The translations under genes and the position numbers were made by a program. From NCBI GenBank assembly GCA_013178375.1, contig JABLXQ010000035.1, positions 1 through 64,000 of the forward strand: 64,000 bases of DNA, read 5' to 3'. Source of the stretch: Gammaproteobacteria bacterium (GTDB lineage Bacteria; Pseudomonadota; Gammaproteobacteria; Pseudomonadales; Ketobacteraceae). Below the pieces are notes generated by a model. That model saw only the letters and a list, made by a program, of their open reading frames with translations. It did no database searches and was not told where the DNA came from. How positions within the stretch are numbered: the stretch's first letter is position 1; every line of letters starts with the position of its first letter. Below, in pieces: positions 9,026 through 15,680 of this stretch.

Positions 9026-9469
9026 ATGCGCAGAACACTATTTGCCTGCACCATGTTTTTCTGGGGTATTCAGTCGGCGACGTCTGCCAGTGGCGAACTG
9101 GCGATTATCGTGCATGCGAGCAATACGTCGGCGGAAATATCAATGGAGCAAGTGGCCAGTATTTTTCTCGGTAAATCCCGCCGCCTGCCCGATGGCACCA
9201 AGGTGATTCCCATCGACCAGCTGGAAGGGGAGAAGCCCCGCTCCGAGTTTTACGACAAGGTGGTGCAGAAGAGCCAGTCCCAGCTGAATTCGTACTGGTC
9301 GCGCCAGATTTTCACTGGCAAGGGCCAGCCGCCATTTGCGGTGACTGGAGATTCCGAAGTGCTGGAATTCATCGCCTCCAATCCCAACATGATCGGTTAT
9401 GTGGATCTGGCGACGGTGGAAAAAGCAGCCAATGCCGGGGACATTAAAGTTTTGCTGACTGTGCGCTGA
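9026..9469 (+). CDS. Small periplasmic phosphate-binding-like (PstS-domain) protein
   Basis: A signal peptide (MRRTLFACTMFFWGIQSATSAS) precedes about 125 residues that match one lobe-spanning fragment of PstS-like solute-binding proteins. Recognisable parts are the N-terminal SGELAIIVHAS strand, then the typical VASIFLGKSRRLPDGTKVIPID, YWSRQIFTGKG and GYVDLATVEKA. It is about half the length of a full PstS (around 320 residues or more), so it is a minimal version of the fold, common as orphan genes beside signalling proteins. ATG 9026 is chosen because AGGA at 9017-9020 gives normal spacing; ATG 9020 is in frame. It lies 167 bases after the cyclase gene on the same strand, so joint expression is plausible. 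Ligand unknown. Confidence 0.82.
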   Translation: MRRTLFACTMFFWGIQSATSASGELAIIVHASNTSAEISMEQVASIFLGKSRRLPDGTKVIPIDQLEGEKPRSEFYDKVVQKSQSQLNSYWSRQIFTGKGQPPFAVTGDSEVLEFIASNPNMIGYVDLATVEKAANAGDIKVLLTVR

Positions 9470-9609
9470 TTCCGGCGCGCGCTTTGTTCATGGTCTATAT
9501 TTAATACACGTACACAACATTTGAATCTCATGCAGCCAGCCAGACGCAATTCCGACAAAGTGAAACAGGTTTTACCCCAGATGCCACTTTCCTGACGCAT
9601 TCAAGTCGG

Positions 9610-9635
9610 GAAGGCGGTGCCAGCGTCGCCTTCCG
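9610..9635 (+). repeat. Hairpin upstream of a terminator-like stem
   Basis: GGAAGGCG (9610-9617) pairs with CGCCTTCC (9628-9635) around a ten-base loop. It stands ten bases before the stronger hairpin at 9645. Together they could be the 3' end of a short transcript or a leader structure for the small gene at 9714. Confidence 0.55.
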
Positions 9636-9644
9636 GAACCCGCA

Positions 9645-9676
9645 AAACCCCGGAGGGCAACCGACCGGGGTTTTTT
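9645..9676 (+). terminator. Rho-independent terminator
   Basis: AAAACCCCGG (9645-9654) pairs with CCGGGGTTTT (9665-9674) around ten bases and runs into six T at 9671-9676. It is 175 bases beyond the PstS-like gene. It could end that transcript or a short non-coding RNA starting in the 9470-9600 gap. The small gene at 9714 begins just 38 bases further on. Confidence 0.8.
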
Positions 9677-9713
9677 GTTGCGAGCACAATCGCAGGAACG
9701 GGAGGAAGTCGCC

Positions 9714-9881
9714 ATGATGAAGTCTCTGAAGTTTTGGCAGAACTGGTTCCATCGCGCGGAAACGGTTCCGGCAGTACCGGCACCTGTGGCCGGCCCGGAA
9801 GTCGAGCGCAAACACCTTTCGCATATCGCCGTGCGTGCAGCGCTGAAGCAGAAACAGCGACAGGCACGCAATCCCGGCTGA
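9714..9881 (+). CDS. Small basic protein of unknown function (55 residues)
   Basis: An ATG at 9714 follows a strong GGAGG at 9701-9705 with eight-base spacing. The product starts MMKSLKFWQNWFHRA, continues through a proline/valine/alanine stretch (PAVPAPVAGP) and ends in a helical, Lys/Arg/Gln-rich tail (ALKQKQRQARNPG). There is no transmembrane segment and no family is recognised. The amphipathic aromatic N terminus might bind a membrane or a partner protein. It lies between a terminator and the 3' end of the finR gene on the other strand (ten-base gap). The ribosome binding site is the main reason to call it a gene. Confidence 0.55.
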   Translation: MMKSLKFWQNWFHRAETVPAVPAPVAGPEVERKHLSHIAVRAALKQKQRQARNPG

Positions 9882-9891
9882 GGCATTGCGT

Positions 9892-10773
9892 TCACGCACT
9901 CTCCCTGCACAACGTCAACCAGCGCTCGATGCCTGCACTGCGGTATTTCTGCCGGTGCAGGATGAAATAGAAGAAGCGGCTGAAATCCCGGTGCGGTACC
10001 CGCAAAGGTACGAAGGTGCCGCGCCGGAACGCATCCTCCAGGGCCACCTTTGACAGGCAGCCGATTCCCAGGTCCGCCTCCACCGCCCGCTTGATCGCCT
10101 CGGTATGTTGCAGTTCCAGCAGCACGTTCAGTTGTGGCAGCAGGCCGTGCAGGGCGCGGTCGAAGGTCTGCCGGGTGCCTGATCCGGTTTCCCGCAGAAT
10201 CCAGGTGGCCCCCAGCAGGTCTGCGTCCGACAGGCTGCGCTTTTTCGCCAGCGGATGCCGTGGCGAGCAGAACACCACCAGCTCGTCGTCGCGCCAGGGC
10301 GTCACTTCCAGCTCGCTGTCGTGCAATTCCCCCTCGATCAGGCCCAGGTCCAGCTCGAAATTGTGGATGCAGGCGGCAATCGTCGCCGTGTTCGCTACCT
10401 GCAGTTCCACTTTTGCCAGCGGATTTTCCCGCATGAACTGCGCCATGATGTTCACGGCCAGGTAGTTGCCGATGGTGAGGGTGGCGCCGATCTTGATCTG
10501 CCCGGTGGCGGCATGCTGGCGCAGGGCCAGGTCCAGATCCTGGGCCTGTTGCAGCAGGGCCTCGGCCTGGGGGCGCAGGGCGTGGCCGAGGGCGTTCAGT
10601 TGCAGGCGCTTGCCAATGCGGTCGAAGAGCTGGATGTCGTACTGGTTTTCCAGTTCCGCCAGGGCGCTGCTGGCGGCGGACTGGGACATGGACAGGCTCT
10701 GGGCCGCCCGCGAGATGTTCTCGTGGTGGGCGGTGGCGAGGAAAACCTGGAGTTGGCGCAGGGTATAGTGCAT
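9892..10773 (-). CDS. finR: LysR-family regulator, FinR type
   Basis: A 293-residue LysR-type regulator. The winged helix-turn-helix is in residues 1-60 (LRQLQVFLATAHHENISRAA, then SMSQSAASSALAELE). A periplasmic-binding-protein-like effector domain follows from about residue 90. It is transcribed away from fpr, the same arrangement as finR-fpr in Pseudomonas, where FinR activates the ferredoxin-NADP reductase gene in response to superoxide or sulfite-related stress. The symbol rests on that synteny and on protein class, not on residues diagnostic for FinR. It probably binds the inverted repeat at 10782-10820. Confidence 0.85.
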   Translation of the reverse strand: MHYTLRQLQVFLATAHHENISRAAQSLSMSQSAASSALAELENQYDIQLFDRIGKRLQLNALGHALRPQAEALLQQAQDLDLALRQHAATGQIKIGATLTIGNYLAVNIMAQFMRENPLAKVELQVANTATIAACIHNFELDLGLIEGELHDSELEVTPWRDDELVVFCSPRHPLAKKRSLSDADLLGATWILRETGSGTRQTFDRALHGLLPQLNVLLELQHTEAIKRAVEADLGIGCLSKVALEDAFRRGTFVPLRVPHRDFSRFFYFILHRQKYRSAGIERWLTLCRESA

Positions 10774-10781
10774 ATCTGTAA

Positions 10782-10820
10782 TATCGATAAAGGTTATTTA
10801 AACAATCCATTTTACCGATA
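10782..10820. promoter_or_regulatory. Candidate LysR operator between finR and fpr
   Basis: TATCGATAAA (10782-10791) and TTTACCGATA (10811-10820) form an inverted repeat with one mismatch, centred about 80 bases before fpr and within 30 bases of the finR start. The A/T-rich interval and T-N11-A-like symmetry are what a LysR protein would bind. Inferred from position and symmetry. Confidence 0.5.
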
Positions 10821-10883
10821 GGATAGCCCGCCGGCATACTGCGCGCAATTCAAGGCCTGTTTTCCGCTTCAAGGAGTGCCGTC

Positions 10884-11663
10884 ATGTCCAACCTGATTCG
10901 CGAGCGCGTCACCAGCGTCCACCACTGGAACGACACCCTGTTCAGCTTCACCACCACCCGCGATACCGGGCTGCGCTTCAAGAACGGCCACTTCATCATG
11001 ATCGGTCTGGAAGACCCGGAAAAGGGCCGCCCGCTGATGCGCGCCTACAGCATCGCCAGCGCCAACTATGAGGAACACCTGGAGTTTTTCAGCATCAAGG
11101 TGGAAAACGGTCCGCTGACTTCGAAGTTGCAACATGTGAAGGTGGGAGACGAGATCGTCGTCAGCACCAAGCCCACCGGCACCCTGGTGCTGGATCACCT
11201 GATTCCCGGCCGCAACCTGTACCTGCTGAGCACCGGCACCGGCCTGGCGCCGTTCATGAGCATCATCAAGGACCCGGAAACCTATGAGCAGTACGACAAG
11301 GTGATCCTGACCCACGGTGTGCGCCACGTGTCGGAACTGGCCTACACCAGCCTGATCACGGAAGAACTGCCCAACAATGAATTCTTCGGCGATCAGGTGC
11401 GGGAAAAACTGATTTACTACCCCACCGTGACCCGTGAACCGTTCCGCAACCAGGGGCGTCTGACCGATCTGATGGAAAGCGGCAAGCTGTTCAGCGACAT
11501 CGGCCTGCCGGCATTCGATCTGGAGCAGGACCGCTTCATGCTGTGCGGCAGCCCCAGCATGCTGAAGGATCTGACGGCGATTCTGGATGCGCGTGGTTTC
11601 AACGAAGCCCGTCACGGTGACCAGGGCCACTATGTGATCGAGCGGGCGTTCGTGGAGAAGTAA
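10884..11663 (+). CDS. fpr: Ferredoxin--NADP+ reductase
   Basis: Fpr moves electrons between NADPH and ferredoxin or flavodoxin through FAD. The 259-residue product has the bacterial subclass pattern: FAD-binding RAYSIAS near residue 52, the phosphate-binding LLSTGTGLAPFMSII (about residues 113-127), the NADP-binding THGVRHVSEL and FMLCGSPSML, and a C terminus ending HYVIERAFVEK. The acidic ferredoxin face is not judged. AAGGAG precedes the ATG with normal spacing. The divergent FinR-type regulator and the inverted repeat in the shared promoter suggest oxidative-stress control, as established in Pseudomonas. A terminator follows. Confidence 0.95.
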   Translation: MSNLIRERVTSVHHWNDTLFSFTTTRDTGLRFKNGHFIMIGLEDPEKGRPLMRAYSIASANYEEHLEFFSIKVENGPLTSKLQHVKVGDEIVVSTKPTGTLVLDHLIPGRNLYLLSTGTGLAPFMSIIKDPETYEQYDKVILTHGVRHVSELAYTSLITEELPNNEFFGDQVREKLIYYPTVTREPFRNQGRLTDLMESGKLFSDIGLPAFDLEQDRFMLCGSPSMLKDLTAILDARGFNEARHGDQGHYVIERAFVEK

Positions 11664-11714
11664 GCGGACGACGCTGCCTGTAGCCAAATACGATAGCCAA
11701 TCAAGATCCCATAA

Positions 11715-11749
11715 AAAACGCCGGTGCTGGAATCAGTCACCGGCGTTTT
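11715..11749. terminator. Bidirectional Rho-independent terminator
   Basis: AAAACGCCGGTG (11715-11726) pairs perfectly with CACCGGCGTTTT (11738-11749) around eleven bases. Flanking A and T runs let it work for fpr and for the facing gene at 11776. Confidence 0.9.
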
Positions 11750-11775
11750 CGTTTGTGCCCATCAATCGTCAGTAC

Positions 11776-12240
11776 TCAAGACAACGCAATGCCCGCCTTG
11801 CGGTACAGGAAGCCCAGAATCCAGGCCGGGCCCACCAGCAGGAATTGCAGATCCTGGAAGAAGGACGGCCTCTTGCCTTCCACCGCGTGGCCGATGAACT
11901 GGAAAACCCAGGCCACTGCGAAGATGGCGATGGAAATCCACAGCACGGAAAGCCCCGCACTGTCAAAGGCACCCAGCAATGCAAAGCACAGCCCGGAAAA
12001 CAACGCCATGCCCACCATGATCGAGGGTGCCAGCTTCCAGTAAAACGGCAGTGTGATCAGTAGCGACAACGTGGCCCAGTTGATGAAAGAGGGCAGGAAG
12101 CCTGGCGTTGGCAGCCACAAGAGCACGCCCAGAATGCTGAGGTAGATGGCGGGCACGCAGACGAAATGAATCTGTTTGTTGGTTTTGTTCTGATGGCTTT
12201 CACCGTACAGGGAAAACCATTCGTTCAGGGTTCTGGCCAT
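11776..12240 (-). CDS. Mpo1/YGL010W-like membrane protein (DUF962)
   Basis: The 154-residue protein starts MARTLNEWFSLYGESHQNKT, the hallmark start of the DUF962/Mpo1 family, followed by NKQIHFVCVPAIY. Yeast Mpo1 is an iron-dependent dioxygenase that shortens 2-hydroxy fatty acids; the conserved His residues of that family correspond to those in ESHQNKTNKQIH and in FIGHAVEGKRPSF. Four hydrophobic helices are visible (about 28-45, 53-70, 75-95, 98-118). Start: the frame is open to 12300, but GGAG with seven-base spacing precedes the ATG at 12240 and the family begins there. The role in bacteria is not established. Confidence 0.85.
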   Translation of the reverse strand: MARTLNEWFSLYGESHQNKTNKQIHFVCVPAIYLSILGVLLWLPTPGFLPSFINWATLSLLITLPFYWKLAPSIMVGMALFSGLCFALLGAFDSAGLSVLWISIAIFAVAWVFQFIGHAVEGKRPSFFQDLQFLLVGPAWILGFLYRKAGIALS

Positions 12241-12437
12241 GGTGATGCTCCGGTGTCGGAAATGAAAATCGTGTGCAACGGACGGAAAGCGCCAACGCAA
12301 CGCGCTTCGAAGACAGCATCATAGCGGCGCTGGTGGCGATTGTGCATTGACTGGTGCGGACAATCCCGTTGACCGCACTGGCGCCATGTTCCATGCTTCG
12401 GTGACAGTTGCTCCCTGCCGTATCCAGAGGCCGTTTC

Positions 12438-14180
12438 ATGCCCCGCAAGCATCTCTTCTCTCTCCGCATTGCCAATGCCCTGCGCGAATCCTGCGTGACT
12501 GAGCCTTACACCAGGACGCGCTTCAGCCGCGATCTGCTGGCGGGCATCACGGTTGGCATCGTGGCGATTCCGTTGTCGATGGCGCTGGCAATTGCCACGG
12601 GGGTGGCGCCGCAATATGGTCTTTACACGGCGATCGTCGCGGGTTTCGTGATTGCGCTGTGCGGCGGTTCCCGCTTCAGCATTTCCGGGCCCACCGCGGC
12701 CTTCATCGTGATCCTGCATCCGGTGGCGCTGAAGTTCGGCCTGGCGGGCCTGATGGTGGCGACGCTGTTGTCCGGCCTGATTCTGTTGGCGATGGCGTTC
12801 CTGCGGCTGGGCCGCTACATCGAATACATTCCGGAATCGGTGACGCTGGGATTCACCTCGGGCATTGCCATCGTCATCGTGTCGCTGCAGATCAAGGATT
12901 TTTTCGGGCTGGAGATCGCCCACATGCCGGAATCCTTCCTGGCCAAGTTGCAGGTGCTCGGATCGGCCATGCCGGACCTGCGCTGGGCCGATGCGCTGGT
13001 GGGGGTGACAACGCTGCTGGTGTTGATCCTGTGGCCACGGCTGAAATCCCGTTTCACGGGCCATTTGCCGGCACTCGTGCTGGGTGTCGGCGCGTCGTTG
13101 CTGCTGGCGCAGATGGGGCACGATGTGGCGACCATCGGCAGCCGCTTCAGTTACCTGCTGCCGGATGGTTCCGCCGGGCGTGGCATTCCGCCGATTCTGC
13201 CGGATCTGGTCTGGCCCTGGTTGCAGGCGGGACCGCAGGGCGGCGCGCTGGAATGGAATTTCGATACGGCGCGCGATCTGTTCTCAGCGGCGCTGGCGAT
13301 TGCGATGCTGGGTGCGATTGAATCCCTGCTGTGCGCGGTGGTGCTGGATGGCATGACCGGCAAGCGTCACAGTGCCAACAGTGAATTGCTGGGGCAGGGA
13401 ATCGGCAATCTGGTGGCGCCGTTTTTTGGCGGCTTTACTGCGACAGCAGCGCTGGCCCGTTCCGCCACCAATGTCAAAGCCGGTGCGGAATCGCCGGTGT
13501 CGGCGATGATTCATTCGCTGGTGGTGCTGCTGGGTTTGGTGCTGCTGGCGCCGTGGCTGGCGTATCTGCCGATGGCGTCGATGGCGGCGCTGCTGCTGAT
13601 GGTGGCCTGGAACATGAGCGAGGCGCACAAGGTGGTGGCGTTGCTGCGCAAGGCGCCGGCCGGCGACGTGCTGGTGCTGCTGATCTGTTTGTCGCTGACA
13701 GTGCTGTTCGACATGGTGATTGCGATCGGCGTGGGCATTGTGCTGGCGGCGTTGCTGTTCATGCGGGATATTGCCGCCATGATCAAGGTGGTGGACGTGA
13801 CTGAAAACCGCAAGCAGTTTCCCCACGCGCTGCCGCCGGGCTGGCGCGCAGTGAAAATCAGTGGGCCGTTGTTCTTCGCGGCAGCGGATCGGGTGTTTGG
13901 TGAGATTTCACAGCTGGTGGATGAGCGCGGCGGGCTGATCGTGGTGATGGAGGCGGTGCCGTTGCTGGATGCGGGCGGTCTGGCGGCGATGGAGAAGCTG
14001 ATTCACCAGTGTCGGCAGCGCAAGGTGCAGCTGATTTTTGCCGAGCTGCAGTTCCAGCCGCTGAAAACGCTCAGTCGTGCCGGCCTGCAGCCGGAGGAGG
14101 GGACGCTGGCGTTTGCACCGTCGGTGGAGGCGGCTGTGGCGCTGGTGATTGCGCCACAGATGCCGGAAAACGCGAGCTGA
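12438..14180 (+). CDS. SulP-family anion transporter with STAS domain
   Basis: An inner-membrane transporter of 580 residues. The SulP core (about residues 20-430) carries the hallmarks DLLAGITVGIVAIPLSMALA, GPTAAFIVIL and the NSELLGQGIGNLVAPFFGG segment. A cytosolic STAS domain (about 455-575) includes the strand-loop GLIVVMEAVPLLDAGGLAAM. Length and layout are close to E. coli DauA (YchM), a C4-dicarboxylate carrier linked to fatty acid synthesis, but SulP proteins also move sulfate or bicarbonate, and substrate cannot be read from sequence. AGAGG lies seven bases before the chosen ATG. It converges on the PilZ gene with a long inverted repeat between them. Confidence 0.9.
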   Translation: MPRKHLFSLRIANALRESCVTEPYTRTRFSRDLLAGITVGIVAIPLSMALAIATGVAPQYGLYTAIVAGFVIALCGGSRFSISGPTAAFIVILHPVALKFGLAGLMVATLLSGLILLAMAFLRLGRYIEYIPESVTLGFTSGIAIVIVSLQIKDFFGLEIAHMPESFLAKLQVLGSAMPDLRWADALVGVTTLLVLILWPRLKSRFTGHLPALVLGVGASLLLAQMGHDVATIGSRFSYLLPDGSAGRGIPPILPDLVWPWLQAGPQGGALEWNFDTARDLFSAALAIAMLGAIESLLCAVVLDGMTGKRHSANSELLGQGIGNLVAPFFGGFTATAALARSATNVKAGAESPVSAMIHSLVVLLGLVLLAPWLAYLPMASMAALLLMVAWNMSEAHKVVALLRKAPAGDVLVLLICLSLTVLFDMVIAIGVGIVLAALLFMRDIAAMIKVVDVTENRKQFPHALPPGWRAVKISGPLFFAAADRVFGEISQLVDERGGLIVVMEAVPLLDAGGLAAMEKLIHQCRQRKVQLIFAELQFQPLKTLSRAGLQPEEGTLAFAPSVEAAVALVIAPQMPENAS

Positions 14181-14186
14181 AGGAAA

Positions 14187-14265
14187 GTGTCGGCAAAGCG
14201 GCAGCCCCCAGGGATGGGTTCACGGCGTGTCCAGATTCAACTGGTCCCTGCCGCTTTGCCGACAC
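14187..14265. repeat. Perfect 18-base inverted repeat in a convergent gap
   Basis: GTGTCGGCAAAGCGGCAG (14187-14204) is the exact reverse complement of 14248-14265, with 43 bases between. It begins six bases after the sulP stop and ends eight bases before the facing gene. The T-tracts expected of an intrinsic terminator are weak (TTTCC on the minus side only). It may still stop or stabilise both transcripts. Confidence 0.75.
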
Positions 14266-14273
14266 ATCAGAGA

Positions 14274-15602
14274 TCAATCTTCCAGCGGTGCCACCAGCTT
14301 GCCCTTGAAGCCGAGTTTCACGGCGGTCTGACAGAAGGCGTCCAGTTCGTCCAGATTGGTGTCACCCTGTTCCTGCAGTACCAGGGCCTCCACCAGACAG
14401 CCGGGAATGTCGCGATTGTTCCAGGCCGGCATGCGTGGCCAGGTGGAAAATTCCTCGTGCGACAATACGATCTTCATCACCTTGATATGGGAAGTGGCCA
14501 GTTGCGCCCGCACCGGCGGACTGATGCTGGGATGGGTGTCGTCGGCGATCAGGGAGCCAGGTGAAAGATACGGCTGCAATTCCTGGATCACATCGCCGTG
14601 GTGAGTGAGCCCGATAAACAGTTTGAAATCCGAGAGCCGGCTGCCTTTCGCGGTACGCAGAATCATGCCGCCCGGCGTGCTGATTTTTTCTTCCTGGTCG
14701 TAACGCGGATCGAACGCGATCACCGTGCCGAACTCCCGCGCCAGATCCTCGCACACCTTGTTACCGATGCGGCCGGCACCGCCCAGCACCACGATGCCGT
14801 TTTCACCCTGATGGTCCGGCAGTGCGCGCATCTGTCGTGCCACATCCCAGATCATGTAGCGTGTGCCCATCGATCCGTCCACGTAAGGCGCCGCGATGGG
14901 AATGCCTGCCTTCATCACGAAATTCGGCATGCGCCCTACCAGTGCGATTTTCTGGATGTTGGGAAATTCAGTTTCCAGATCCTGCAGGAACTGGCGCACC
15001 TTGATGGAATCCTGCGCCAGCTCGCTTTCCAGGAATTTGGAGCCGATCATCAGGCCGCGCCGCTTGCCGTTGCGGATGAAGCCGCCAATGATCAGGGGTG
15101 GAATCATTTTCAGGATGCGCGGGGTGTAATAGGTGCTGACATCGCGTTCGTTGCCATACACCGCAAATATGAAGGTGGGACGTACCAGCGCTTTCACCAG
15201 TTGGCGCAATACGCTGTTGATGACCAGTACGGCGCTGCGGCGGGCCTGCTTCCAGAACAGGCGGCGGGTGGACACCAGCAGGCGCTGCCACCAGGGCGCG
15301 GAACGGATGATGCCTTCGATATCCTGTTCGCTGAAGCGGATGTCTTCCAGCTGTAACCCGATGTGGCGGCCACCCACATGCACGATCCTGGCTGGGACGC
15401 TCTTGCCGGTCATGCTGTTGAAAACGATGTTGACGGTTTGTCCCGTTTCAAGTGAAAGCCGTGCCGGTTTTTTGATGGCCATGCCGCGCTCCGAAACGTC
15501 CAGTGTTTTGGTGTCGAGGTTGCCGACGCTGAGATCTATGGACACATTGGTCTTGATGCCGGTGCGGGCGTGACGCCGGTACTCTCCATGTAAGGTGCTC
15601 AT
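14274..15602 (-). CDS. PilZ domain fused to an NAD(P)-binding Rossmann protein
   Basis: A 442-residue two-part protein. Residues 1-95 form a PilZ domain with both cyclic-di-GMP contacts: RxxxR (Arg9-Arg13 in RRHAR) and DxSxxG (Asp35-Gly40 in LDVSERG). After a basic linker (about 105-140), residues 141-265 form an unrecognised alpha/beta region containing IPPLIIGGFIRNGKRRGL. A Rossmann core follows from about 268 with VVLGGAGRIGNKVCEDL (Gly275, Gly277, Gly280) and an acidic residue at the end of strand two (FDPR, Asp298), favouring NAD. It resembles no named PilZ enzyme. Regulation of an oxidoreductase or NAD-sensing activity by cyclic-di-GMP is inferred. It diverges from the 7TMR-EAL gene with a 78-base shared promoter region. 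Confidence 0.8.
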   Translation of the reverse strand: MSTLHGEYRRHARTGIKTNVSIDLSVGNLDTKTLDVSERGMAIKKPARLSLETGQTVNIVFNSMTGKSVPARIVHVGGRHIGLQLEDIRFSEQDIEGIIRSAPWWQRLLVSTRRLFWKQARRSAVLVINSVLRQLVKALVRPTFIFAVYGNERDVSTYYTPRILKMIPPLIIGGFIRNGKRRGLMIGSKFLESELAQDSIKVRQFLQDLETEFPNIQKIALVGRMPNFVMKAGIPIAAPYVDGSMGTRYMIWDVARQMRALPDHQGENGIVVLGGAGRIGNKVCEDLAREFGTVIAFDPRYDQEEKISTPGGMILRTAKGSRLSDFKLFIGLTHHGDVIQELQPYLSPGSLIADDTHPSISPPVRAQLATSHIKVMKIVLSHEEFSTWPRMPAWNNRDIPGCLVEALVLQEQGDTNLDELDAFCQTAVKLGFKGKLVAPLED

Positions 15603-15680
15603 TCAACTTTCCGTCTATAATGAAATCGGTAAGGAAGAGTCTGGACGACTTTTCGCGTTCGTCAAAAAAATGGGAAGGTT

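Noticed and set aside
15616-15621. TATAAT as a promoter for the 7TMR-EAL gene
   Set aside because: A good minus-10 box, but no matching minus-35 at 16-18 bases, so it was not listed as a feature.
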